A stretch of DNA of 47,725 bases from DATLFS01 sp035540935 (GTDB lineage Bacteria; Actinomycetota; CADDZG01; WHSQ01). Made by a program: the position numbers and the translations under genes. The notes beneath the pieces are model-generated. The model had not been told where the DNA came from. It did no database searches and worked only from the letters and a program-made list of their open reading frames with translations. Positions 22,051 through 28,697 of the stretch are shown here, one piece after another. The DNA lies in assembly GCA_035540935.1 (NCBI GenBank), contig DATLFS010000063.1, positions 1-47,725 on the forward strand. Reading direction: 5' to 3'. Positions within the stretch are counted from its first letter, which is position 1; the number at the start of each line of letters is the position of its first letter.

Positions 22051-24258
22051 GTGAGCGACGTCGTCTCCGCCCCTCCGCGGGGCCTCGAGCTATACGCGCC
22101 CCCGCGCCGGAGGATCCCACTGGGTGTGGGAGGCAAGCGGGGGGAGGCGCTCGCCAAGCTCGGGCTCACGACCGTGCAGGACCTCCTCCAGCACTACCCG
22201 CGCTATCACGTCGACCGGACGCAGCTGCGCACGATCCGCGAGCTCGGACGTCTCGTCGCAGGCGGTTTCGACGGCGAGGTCCAGGTGCACGCGAAGGTCG
22301 CCGCGATCGGCAGGCCGATCAAGACGCGGGGCGGCAGGATGCTGATCAAGGGGGAGCTGGCGGACGAGACGGGGCGCATAGCCGTCACATGGTTCAACCA
22401 GCAGTGGGTGGCGCGCGCTCTGTCGGTCGGGGACTGGGGGTTCTTCTACGGACGCCTCGGCGTCTACCGGGGAAAGCTGCAGATGACCGCCCCACGCTTC
22501 GAGCTGGTGCGCACCGGCAAGGAGCCGTTCAACGTCGGGCGGATCGTCCCGATCTACGCCGCCACCGCGGAGCTTTCCTCGGACGCGTTGCGCCGGCTCA
22601 TCTGGGAGACGCTGGCGCGCGCGGGAGCGGTGCTCGACCCACTGCCCGGGCCCCTGCGGGAGCGGGTCGGCGTGATGCCGCGCGGAGAGGCCCTGCGGCA
22701 GATCCACTTTCCAGAGGAGAAGGAGGACGTGGTCGCGGCGCGACGCCGCATCGTCTTCGACGAGGTGTTCACGCTCCAGCTGGGGCTCGTCTATCGCAAG
22801 AGGCTCCTCGAACGAACCGTGCGCGGCATCGAGCACCCGCTTCCCGATGCAGGGTCGTTGGCCGAGGAGTTCGTCGCCGCGCTCCCGTTCCCGCTGACCG
22901 GCGCCCAACGGCGCGCCTGCGAGGAGGTCGCGGCGGACATGGCGAAGGCGCACCCGATGCACCGGCTGGTGGAGGGGGAGGTCGGCTCGGGCAAGACCGT
23001 CGTGGCGTTGTACGGGTGTCTGATCGCGATCGGAGGCGGCAACCAGGCGGCGATCATGGCGCCGACCGAGGTGCTCGCCGAGCAGCACCATCTGACGGTG
23101 ACGGATCTGCTCGACCGCGCCTTCGGCGCCGGCGAGGCGGAGGGCCTCTTCGCCGCCACCTCGCGGCGGCCGGTCGTGCGTCTGCTGACCGGCTCCACGC
23201 CGGCGGCGGCGCGCGCCGAGATCGCCGCGGGCGTGGCCTCGGGAAAGGTCGACCTGGTGATCGGCACCCACGCTCTGATCCAAGAGACGGTCGATTTCGC
23301 CCGCCTCGGGCTTGCCGTGGTGGACGAACAGCATCGCTTCGGCGTCCACCAACGGCGCAGCCTGCGCGAGAAAGGTCGCGGAGGCGAGCCGGACGTGCTG
23401 GTGATGACCGCGACGCCGATCCCGCGCACGCTCGCGGTGACCGTGTACGGCGACCTCGACGTCTCGATACTGGACGAGCTCCCGCGCGGCCGGCATCCCA
23501 TCACGACGACGATCGCCCGGGGGGAGCGAGGGCGCACGCAGGCGTACGACCTCATCCGCCGCGAGGTCTCGGCCGGACGCCAGGCGTTCGTCGTATACGC
23601 GCTTCGGGACCCCTCCGACAAGAGCGAGCTGCGCAGCGCCAAGGCCGAGGCCGTGCGTCTCGCGGAGGACGTCTTCCCCGATCTCACGGTCGGGCTCGTT
23701 CACGGCGACATGAAGCGTGCCGAGAAGGAAGAGGCGATGCGCGATTTCAGAGAGCGCCGCACCGACGTGCTGGTGGCGACCACCGTCGTTGAGGTGGGGG
23801 TGGATGTGCCGAACGCCACGGTGATGCTGATCGAGGACGCCGAGCGCTTCGGGCTTGCTCAGCTCCACCAGCTGCGCGGCCGTATCGGGCGCGGGGGGTT
23901 TCCGTCGCACTGCGTCCTCGCGACCGATCTCGACCTCGACGATGCGGATGCCGCGGTCGCCCTCGCGCGGGAGCGCCTCGAGGCGGTGGCTTCCACGCGC
24001 GACGGCTTCGAGCTCGCCCTCGTCGATCTCAAGCAGAGGGGCGAGGGGCAGCTCTTCGGGGCTCGCCAGTCGGGGATGCCCCAGCTCAAGATGGCGCGTG
24101 TCCTGGAGCATCAAGACGTGATCAAGCAGGCGCGCGATCTGGCGGTCGAGATCATCGACACGGATCCCGAGCTGAGGGCATACGAGCACGCTGCTCTCGC
24201 GCGCGAGATGCGGGATCGGTTCGAAGGTCAGGCGGTGGAGGTGGTTCACTCCGGCTGA
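22051..24258 (+). CDS. recG: ATP-dependent DNA helicase RecG
   Basis: This 735-residue helicase remodels stalled forks and branched DNA. The wedge (OB) domain lies near residues 60-150. Helicase motifs follow: GEVGSGKT (Walker A, near 310), APTEVLAEQH, LTGST, GTHALIQ, DEQHRFGV (DEQH box, near 424), TATPIPRTLA, VHGDMK, TTVVEVGVDVPNAT and QLRGRIGRGG. The upstream open frame overlaps rpmB; GTG 22051 was chosen because TACCCT lies seven bases before it. Length is normal for actinobacterial RecG. Confidence 0.96.
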   Translation: MSDVVSAPPRGLELYAPPRRRIPLGVGGKRGEALAKLGLTTVQDLLQHYPRYHVDRTQLRTIRELGRLVAGGFDGEVQVHAKVAAIGRPIKTRGGRMLIKGELADETGRIAVTWFNQQWVARALSVGDWGFFYGRLGVYRGKLQMTAPRFELVRTGKEPFNVGRIVPIYAATAELSSDALRRLIWETLARAGAVLDPLPGPLRERVGVMPRGEALRQIHFPEEKEDVVAARRRIVFDEVFTLQLGLVYRKRLLERTVRGIEHPLPDAGSLAEEFVAALPFPLTGAQRRACEEVAADMAKAHPMHRLVEGEVGSGKTVVALYGCLIAIGGGNQAAIMAPTEVLAEQHHLTVTDLLDRAFGAGEAEGLFAATSRRPVVRLLTGSTPAAARAEIAAGVASGKVDLVIGTHALIQETVDFARLGLAVVDEQHRFGVHQRRSLREKGRGGEPDVLVMTATPIPRTLAVTVYGDLDVSILDELPRGRHPITTTIARGERGRTQAYDLIRREVSAGRQAFVVYALRDPSDKSELRSAKAEAVRLAEDVFPDLTVGLVHGDMKRAEKEEAMRDFRERRTDVLVATTVVEVGVDVPNATVMLIEDAERFGLAQLHQLRGRIGRGGFPSHCVLATDLDLDDADAAVALARERLEAVASTRDGFELALVDLKQRGEGQLFGARQSGMPQLKMARVLEHQDVIKQARDLAVEIIDTDPELRAYEHAALAREMRDRFEGQAVEVVHSG

Positions 24259-24287
24259 ATCCGAGGGACGCCCTGAGGCTGCTGCGC

Positions 24288-24293
24288 TAACGT
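24288..24293 (+). promoter_or_regulatory. Leaderless -10 element TAACGT of rsmD
   Basis: TAACGT ends exactly seven bases before the rsmD ATG at 24301, with no ribosome site. Confidence 0.6.
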
Positions 24294-24300
24294 AACGGGC

Positions 24301-24852
24301 ATGCGAGTCATTGCGGGCACGGCCAAAGGACGCCGGCTGAAGTCGCCGGTCACGGGGACCCGGCCGATGACGGACCGCATGAAGGAATCGTTGTTCTCGG
24401 CCCTCGGCGAGGTCGGCGATGCGGTCGTACTCGACCTGTACGCGGGCTCGGGCGCGCTCGGCCTCGAGGCCCTTTCGCGGGGGGCGACCAGGGCGACCTT
24501 CGTCGAAAGCAGCCGTGACGCGGTCATGAAGCTCAACGAGAACATCGAGGCCACCGGGTTCGAGGATCGCTCCGAGGTCGTGTGGTCAGAGGTCAACCCG
24601 GCGATCTCGAAGACCGCCGACGAGAGGGTCGACCTGATCTTCGTCGACCCTCCCTACACCACGCCGGCGCACAAGGTGATCGAGAACCTCGAGGCCCTCG
24701 TCACCAACGGCTTCCTCTCGGACGAGGGGCGTGTCGTGCTGCACCGTCCGGCGAAGGAGAACGCGCTCAAGCCGTTCGGCCTCCAGCTCGTGTGGGAGAG
24801 GGAGTTCGGGCAGTCGCAGCTCCTCATCTACACGCACGAGGACGAGGAGTGA
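24301..24852 (+). CDS. rsmD: 16S rRNA (guanine966-N2)-methyltransferase
   Basis: This 183-residue SAM-dependent enzyme methylates G966 of 16S rRNA during 30S assembly. It starts MRVIAGTAKGRRL, the family signature, continues with RPMTDRMKESLFSAL, the SAM motif LDLYAGSGALGLEALSRGA, and the catalytic motif IFVDPPY. The ATG is placed by the leaderless -10 element. Its stop overlaps the GTG of coaD by four bases, the usual bacterial rsmD-coaD pair. Confidence 0.95.
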   Translation: MRVIAGTAKGRRLKSPVTGTRPMTDRMKESLFSALGEVGDAVVLDLYAGSGALGLEALSRGATRATFVESSRDAVMKLNENIEATGFEDRSEVVWSEVNPAISKTADERVDLIFVDPPYTTPAHKVIENLEALVTNGFLSDEGRVVLHRPAKENALKPFGLQLVWEREFGQSQLLIYTHEDEE

Positions 24853-25352
24853 GCTCGACCGCGCTCTGCCCGGGATCGTTCGATCCTCCCACCAACGGTC
24901 ACGTCGACGTGATCGAGCGGACCGCCCGCTACTTCGAGAAGGTATGCGTCGCGGTCATCGCGAACCCGTCGAAGCAGCCGCTCTTCACGCTCGAGGAGAG
25001 GAAGGACCTGCTCCGCGACGTCCTGTCGCACCTGGACAACGTCGAGATCGCGTCCTTCGACGGCCTCCTCGTCGACTTCGCGCGGGAACGGGGGCTGTCG
25101 GTCGTGGTCAAGGGCCTCCGAGCCGTGTCTGACTTCGAGTACGAGCTGCAGATGGCACAGATGAATGCCATCTTGCTTCCCGGGCTCGACACGATGTTCG
25201 TGACGGCGAAGCCGGCATGGGCGTTCCTCTCTTCCAGCCTCGTCAAGGAGGTCGCTCGGTTCGGTGGGTCGGTGGAGGGCCTAGTGCCGCCGCTGGTGGC
25301 GAAGGCGATGGGGGAGCGCTACGGCGAGCGTGGAGAGGCTCCCGCCGGGTAG
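24849..25352 (+). CDS. coaD: Phosphopantetheine adenylyltransferase
   Basis: This 167-residue enzyme joins 4'-phosphopantetheine and ATP to give dephospho-CoA. Motifs are ALCPGSFDPPTNGHVDVIER (with TXGH-type NGH), ANPSKQPLFTLEER, VVKGLRAVSDFEYELQMAQM, and the C-terminal WAFLSSSLVKEVARFGG (with the SSSXVKE adenylate loop). It is translationally coupled to rsmD. It is followed by 76 bases without a gene before the SepIVA-like gene. Confidence 0.96.
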   Translation: MSSTALCPGSFDPPTNGHVDVIERTARYFEKVCVAVIANPSKQPLFTLEERKDLLRDVLSHLDNVEIASFDGLLVDFARERGLSVVVKGLRAVSDFEYELQMAQMNAILLPGLDTMFVTAKPAWAFLSSSLVKEVARFGGSVEGLVPPLVAKAMGERYGERGEAPAG

Positions 25353-25428
25353 AGGTGGTGGCGGGACCCCCCGCAGAGCGCGAAGATTGCTCCCCGCCCT
25401 GCGGGCGACGAGACGAAGGAAGGTATCC

Positions 25429-25959
25429 GTGGATCTGATCGAACGTATAGACGAGCTGCAGGTGTTGATCGAAGAGGCAAAGGCCGTGCCCCTCTCGAGC
25501 AGTGTCGTCGTGAACCGCGACGAGCTCCTCGAGCTCCTCGCTCAGCTCAAGGAAGAGGTGCCCGAGGAGATCCGGCAAGCGCGCTGGATGAGCCGCGACC
25601 GCGACGAGCTCCTGGCCCGGGCGCGCAAAGAGGCCGAGCGGATCGTCGCCGAAGCTCGCGAGCAGCGGGACCGTCTCCTGTCCCGCACCGAGATCGTCCA
25701 CGCGGCCGAGCGAGAGGCCGAGCGGATCACGGACGAGGCGAAGGAACGCGCGGCGAAGATGCGCACGGAGGCCGAGGACTACATCGACCAGAAGCTGGCG
25801 GCCTTCGAGATCCTGCTGAACAAGACGCTCGCCACCGTCAGCAAGGGAAGGAGCACCCTACGGGGGGAGGCGGCGCCGAACGGCGCGATCGCCGGAACCG
25901 AGGGGACCTTGCCCGAGGGGCCGTTCGACGCCGCGGAGCTCTCCGAGCAGTCTCTGTAG
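25429..25959 (+). CDS. DivIVA-like coiled-coil protein (SepIVA-like)
   Basis: This 176-residue protein begins DLIERIDELQVLIEEAKAVP, then has SSSVVVNRDELLELLAQLKE and a long coiled coil rich in Ala, Arg and Glu (about residues 55-135). The order coaD-this gene-yceD-rpmF-rnc-mutM and the N-terminus match mycobacterial SepIVA (Rv2927c), a division-site protein that controls septation and cytoplasmic membrane domains. GTG 25429 follows AAGGAAGG. The tail of about 35 residues is low-complexity. The role is inferred from family and position. Confidence 0.78.
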   Translation: MDLIERIDELQVLIEEAKAVPLSSSVVVNRDELLELLAQLKEEVPEEIRQARWMSRDRDELLARARKEAERIVAEAREQRDRLLSRTEIVHAAEREAERITDEAKERAAKMRTEAEDYIDQKLAAFEILLNKTLATVSKGRSTLRGEAAPNGAIAGTEGTLPEGPFDAAELSEQSL

Positions 25960-25992
25960 CCTTCCAGAGTCTGGGAAAACCGGCCCCTCTGC

Positions 25993-25998
25993 TATCAT
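25993..25998 (+). promoter_or_regulatory. -10 element TATCAT of yceD-rpmF
   Basis: TATCAT lies 69 bases before the yceD start. Seven bases downstream puts the transcript start near 26005, two bases before a hairpin with a T-run. Confidence 0.55.
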
Positions 25999-26006
25999 CG
26001 AGAGCC

Positions 26007-26033
26007 GGTCGCGCCCCGTCGCGACCCGGTTTT
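26007..26033 (+). promoter_or_regulatory. Leader hairpin with T-run before yceD-rpmF
   Basis: A perfect 7-bp stem (GGTCGCG / CGCGACC) around the loop CCCCGT is followed by CGG and TTTT. Given the TATCAT element just upstream, the hairpin would form at the very 5' end of the mRNA. It could be an attenuator, an mRNA-stabilising cap, or the terminator of the SepIVA-like gene. Confidence 0.5.
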
Positions 26034-26067
26034 CGCCCTCGACCTCGACCTGCAGGGATCGGCGCGC

Positions 26068-26586
26068 GTGCACGAATTCACCGTTTCCGTCGCGGAGGTC
26101 CTCGGACGTCCGGGGACCTATCGGGACATCCGCCTGTCCGCCCCCCTCCCCGGGGTGCGGACGAAGCTCGCGCGGCTCGGCGACGCCCCGGTGCGGGGGG
26201 ATCTGCGCGCGGAGAGCGTCGTCGAGGGCATCCTGGTGACCGGCCGGGCGGAGGCCCCCGTGGTGGCCACGTGCGCCCGCTGCCTGCGGGACGTGCAGAC
26301 GGCGGCGAGCCCCGAGCTGTGCGAGCTCTTCGTCGCCCCGGGCACGCAGGTCGCCCCGGATGAGGACGTCTACGAGATCCGGGGGACCGATATCGACCTC
26401 GAGCCGGCGCTGAGGGACGCCCTGACGCTCGCGCTGCCCCTCAACCCCCTGTGCCGCGAAGACTGCAAGGGGATCTGCGCTCGCTGCGGCGCGGATCTGA
26501 ACGCCACCTCGTGTGACTGCAGCGACGACGACGTTGACCCGCGCTGGGCGATCCTCGACGCCGTGCGGGCCGAGCTCGAAAGGTAG
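26068..26586 (+). CDS. yceD: YceD/DUF177-family protein
   Basis: This 172-residue protein of the DUF177 family is nearly always upstream of rpmF and is linked to 23S rRNA accumulation in bacteria and plastids. The family features are visible: RGDLRAESVVEGILVTGRAE, the first cysteine pair in ATCARCLRDV, and the second in PLCREDCKGICARCGADL, with further cysteines in SCDCSDDD that suggest metal binding. The GTG start follows a weak AGGGA site. It ends seven bases before rpmF and shares its promoter. Confidence 0.9.
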   Translation: MHEFTVSVAEVLGRPGTYRDIRLSAPLPGVRTKLARLGDAPVRGDLRAESVVEGILVTGRAEAPVVATCARCLRDVQTAASPELCELFVAPGTQVAPDEDVYEIRGTDIDLEPALRDALTLALPLNPLCREDCKGICARCGADLNATSCDCSDDDVDPRWAILDAVRAELER

Positions 26587-26593
26587 GAGACCG

Positions 26594-26770
26594 ATGGCCG
26601 TACCGAAGCGCCGCAAGACGCGCTCGAAGATGCGCAGCCGCCGCGCTCACTGGAAGACCGACGCGCCCACCTATGCGTCGTGTCCGCAGTGCCGGCAGCC
26701 GAAGATGCCCCACCGAGTCTGCCCGAACTGTGGCTTCTACGCCGGGCGCCAGGCCGTCGAGACCGAGTGA
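26594..26770 (+). CDS. rpmF: 50S ribosomal protein L32
   Basis: This 58-residue ribosomal protein begins MAVPKRRKTRSKMRSRRAHW, the standard L32 start. It carries a complete zinc-ribbon: CPQC and CPNC separated by QPKMPHRV. A TAGGAGA site precedes its ATG. The RNase III frame overlaps its 3' end. Confidence 0.96.
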   Translation: MAVPKRRKTRSKMRSRRAHWKTDAPTYASCPQCRQPKMPHRVCPNCGFYAGRQAVETE

Positions 26771-27497
26771 CGCGGCCGAGGATCTCGAGGTCCTCGGAGT
26801 CCCGCCGGAGGGCGGCCCGGTCTACGACCTGGCCCTCACGCACCGCTCCTACGCGTTCGAGCAGGTGGAGCCCGCGGGGCACAACGAGCGCCTCGAGTTT
26901 CTCGGAGACGCGGTCCTCGGCACGGTCGTGACCGACCTGATCTTCACCTCGTACCCGGAGCTGTCCGAGGGCGCTATGGCGCGCCTGCGCGCCTCCGTCG
27001 TGAATACGCAGGCGCTCGCGGCGATCGCACGCCGGGTGGGGATCGGCGGCCATATCCGACTCGGTCGCGGCGAGGAGCTATCCGGCGGGCGCGACAAGGA
27101 CTCGCTCCTCGCCGACACATTCGAAGCCGTCGTCGGCGCCGTCTACATCGAACGCGGCATCGACACCGTCTGCCGCGCCCTCGTTCCGCTGTTCCGCCCC
27201 CTCGTCGAGGAGGCGGTGTCCGTTCGGGAGCGCTACGACGCGAAGACGGCCCTCCAGGAAGTCGCGGTCCGGGAGCGGGGCGGCGCGCCCGTCTATCGCG
27301 TGGCGTCGACCGGGCCCGACCACGACAAGCGTTTCACCGCCGAGGTCTTCGTCGGCGACGAGCGGTACGGGCGCGGCGAAGGGCGCAGCAAGAAGGAGGC
27401 CGAGCAGAACGCAGCCCGCGAGGCGCTCGGCAGGCTGGAGCGATCACCCGCCGAGTCGGCGCCGTCCGATAGGGGGCACGATGCCCGAGCTTCCTGA
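26730..27497 (+). CDS. rnc: Ribonuclease III
   Basis: This double-strand-specific endoribonuclease is about 255 residues long. The catalytic signature HNERLEFLGDAVLGTVVTDL is present, with DSLLADTFEAVVGAVYIERG for the second acidic set, then a double-stranded RNA-binding domain (DAKTALQEVAVRERGGAPVY through GRSKKEAEQNAAREAL). The start is the weak point: no ATG or GTG in this frame lies after the rpmF stop. The nearest is GTG 26730, which overlaps rpmF by 41 bases. The 3' end overlaps the mutM start by 17 bases. Confidence 0.93.
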   Translation: MASTPGARPSRPSDAAEDLEVLGVPPEGGPVYDLALTHRSYAFEQVEPAGHNERLEFLGDAVLGTVVTDLIFTSYPELSEGAMARLRASVVNTQALAAIARRVGIGGHIRLGRGEELSGGRDKDSLLADTFEAVVGAVYIERGIDTVCRALVPLFRPLVEEAVSVRERYDAKTALQEVAVRERGGAPVYRVASTGPDHDKRFTAEVFVGDERYGRGEGRSKKEAEQNAAREALGRLERSPAESAPSDRGHDARAS

Positions 27498-28332
27498 GAT
27501 CGAGGTGGTCCGCCGCGACCTCGAGAAAGAGGTGGTGGGGCGGCGCATCAAAGAGGTGGACGTGCGGCCCGTCCGTAACGCGATGAAGGTCGTCCGGCGG
27601 CACGGCCGGCGGAAGGAGCTGCAGGACCTCCTGACCGGGGCGAAGGTCGAGAAGATCGGGCGCCTCGGCAAGCGGCTCCTCTTCGAGCTCGACAACGGGC
27701 ACACGCTCGTCTTCGACCTCGGACCATCCGGCGCGCTGCTCAAGACGTCCAGCTCCGACGGCATCGAGCCGCACACCTACGTCGTGCTGGCGTGGACGAT
27801 CGGCGGCCAGCTCCGCTTCGTCGACCCGCGTACGGCCGGCGAAGTCTTCGTCGTCCCGACGGAGGAGCTCGAGAAGGACGAGTTCCGTCCGGCGGGTCTC
27901 GACCCGCTCGACAACGCGCAGCCGCTCACGTGGCAGCAGTTCTCCACGCTCCTCGAGCAGAGGGGGAAGCGGCTGAAAGACTTGCTCCTCGACGACGGCT
28001 TCGTCCTCGGTCTGGGCGACGTGTATTCGGACGAGGTCCTGTGGTCGGCCGCCCTGCGGTGGGACCGTGACGCCGGCAGCCTTTCCTCGCAGGACGTGCG
28101 CCGACTGTACCGGGCGCTGGTCGAGACGCTCCAGGAGGCGGTGAAGGCGAGGGGAGCGTCGTGGGGCGATGACGCCTTCCGCGACCTGCACGGTCAGCGG
28201 GGCGCCTTCCAGGAGGAGATCCGGGTGTACGGCCGCGAGGGCGAGGCCTGCCGCCGTTGCCGCAACACGGTCGAGCGAGCCGAGTTCCGCAAAGGACGAT
28301 TCACCTATTTCTGCCCGCAATGTCAAGCGTGA
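27481..28332 (+). CDS. mutM: Formamidopyrimidine-DNA glycosylase
   Basis: This 283-residue bifunctional glycosylase/AP lyase removes 8-oxoguanine. The catalytic N-terminus PELPEIEVV with the proline nucleophile is intact, and the H2TH region and the zinc finger (CRRC, 16 residues, CPQC) are complete. One residue is unusual: the H2TH loop normally reads GXGNIY, and here it reads LGLGDVYSDEVLW, with aspartate for the DNA-binding asparagine. The ATG overlaps the rnc end. It is followed by the acylphosphatase-like gene in standard actinobacterial order. Confidence 0.93.
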   Translation: MPELPEIEVVRRDLEKEVVGRRIKEVDVRPVRNAMKVVRRHGRRKELQDLLTGAKVEKIGRLGKRLLFELDNGHTLVFDLGPSGALLKTSSSDGIEPHTYVVLAWTIGGQLRFVDPRTAGEVFVVPTEELEKDEFRPAGLDPLDNAQPLTWQQFSTLLEQRGKRLKDLLLDDGFVLGLGDVYSDEVLWSAALRWDRDAGSLSSQDVRRLYRALVETLQEAVKARGASWGDDAFRDLHGQRGAFQEEIRVYGREGEACRRCRNTVERAEFRKGRFTYFCPQCQA

Positions 28333-28365
28333 TGATCGCGATCCTTAGAACCAGGAGGGGCCCGA

Positions 28366-28644
28366 GTGGAAGATAGGACGCGGGTGCACGTGTTCGTGAA
28401 CGGCGACCTGCCCGGCGAGGAGTTCTGCCACGCCATCGCGGAGAAGGCCGACGAACAAGGCGTCACCGGCTGGGTGAAAGCGCTGAACGACGGACGGGTC
28501 GAAGCGGTTCTCGAGGGGCCCCGGGACGAGGTCTACCGGGTGGTCGGCCTTTGCCGCGCCGGGCCCAGCGGAGCCACGGTGGAGAGCGTGCAGGTCGACC
28601 GCGAGCCGCCCAAGAACGAGAAGACCTTCAAGATCAGGAAGTAG
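28366..28644 (+). CDS. Acylphosphatase-fold protein lacking catalytic residues
   Basis: This 92-residue protein aligns along its full length with acylphosphatase: VHVFVNG, a loop, then TGWVKALNDGRVEAVLEGPR. The family needs an arginine in the loop (GRVQGVGFR) and an asparagine after GWV(K/R). Here the loop reads GDLPGEEFC, with cysteine at the arginine position, and the second site reads GWVKALN, with alanine at the asparagine. It is therefore very probably not an acylphosphatase enzyme. GTG 28366 has AGGAGG eight bases upstream. The mutM-acyP-smc order is conserved in actinobacteria. Confidence 0.8.
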   Translation: MEDRTRVHVFVNGDLPGEEFCHAIAEKADEQGVTGWVKALNDGRVEAVLEGPRDEVYRVVGLCRAGPSGATVESVQVDREPPKNEKTFKIRK

Positions 28645-28684
28645 GACGACCCGGGATTGCCGGGGGGCTCCGGAAGGCCGCTGA

Positions 28685-28690
28685 TAGCGT
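28685..28690 (+). promoter_or_regulatory. Leaderless -10 element TAGCGT of smc
   Basis: TAGCGT ends exactly seven bases before ATG 28698; no ribosome site is present. Confidence 0.6.
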
Positions 28691-28697
28691 CCCCTCC

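Noticed and set aside
22090..24249. 719-codon open frame antisense to recG
   Set aside because: It mirrors the recG codons, has low-complexity Arg/His/Asp-rich sequence and no known motif; long antisense frames are normal in high-GC DNA.
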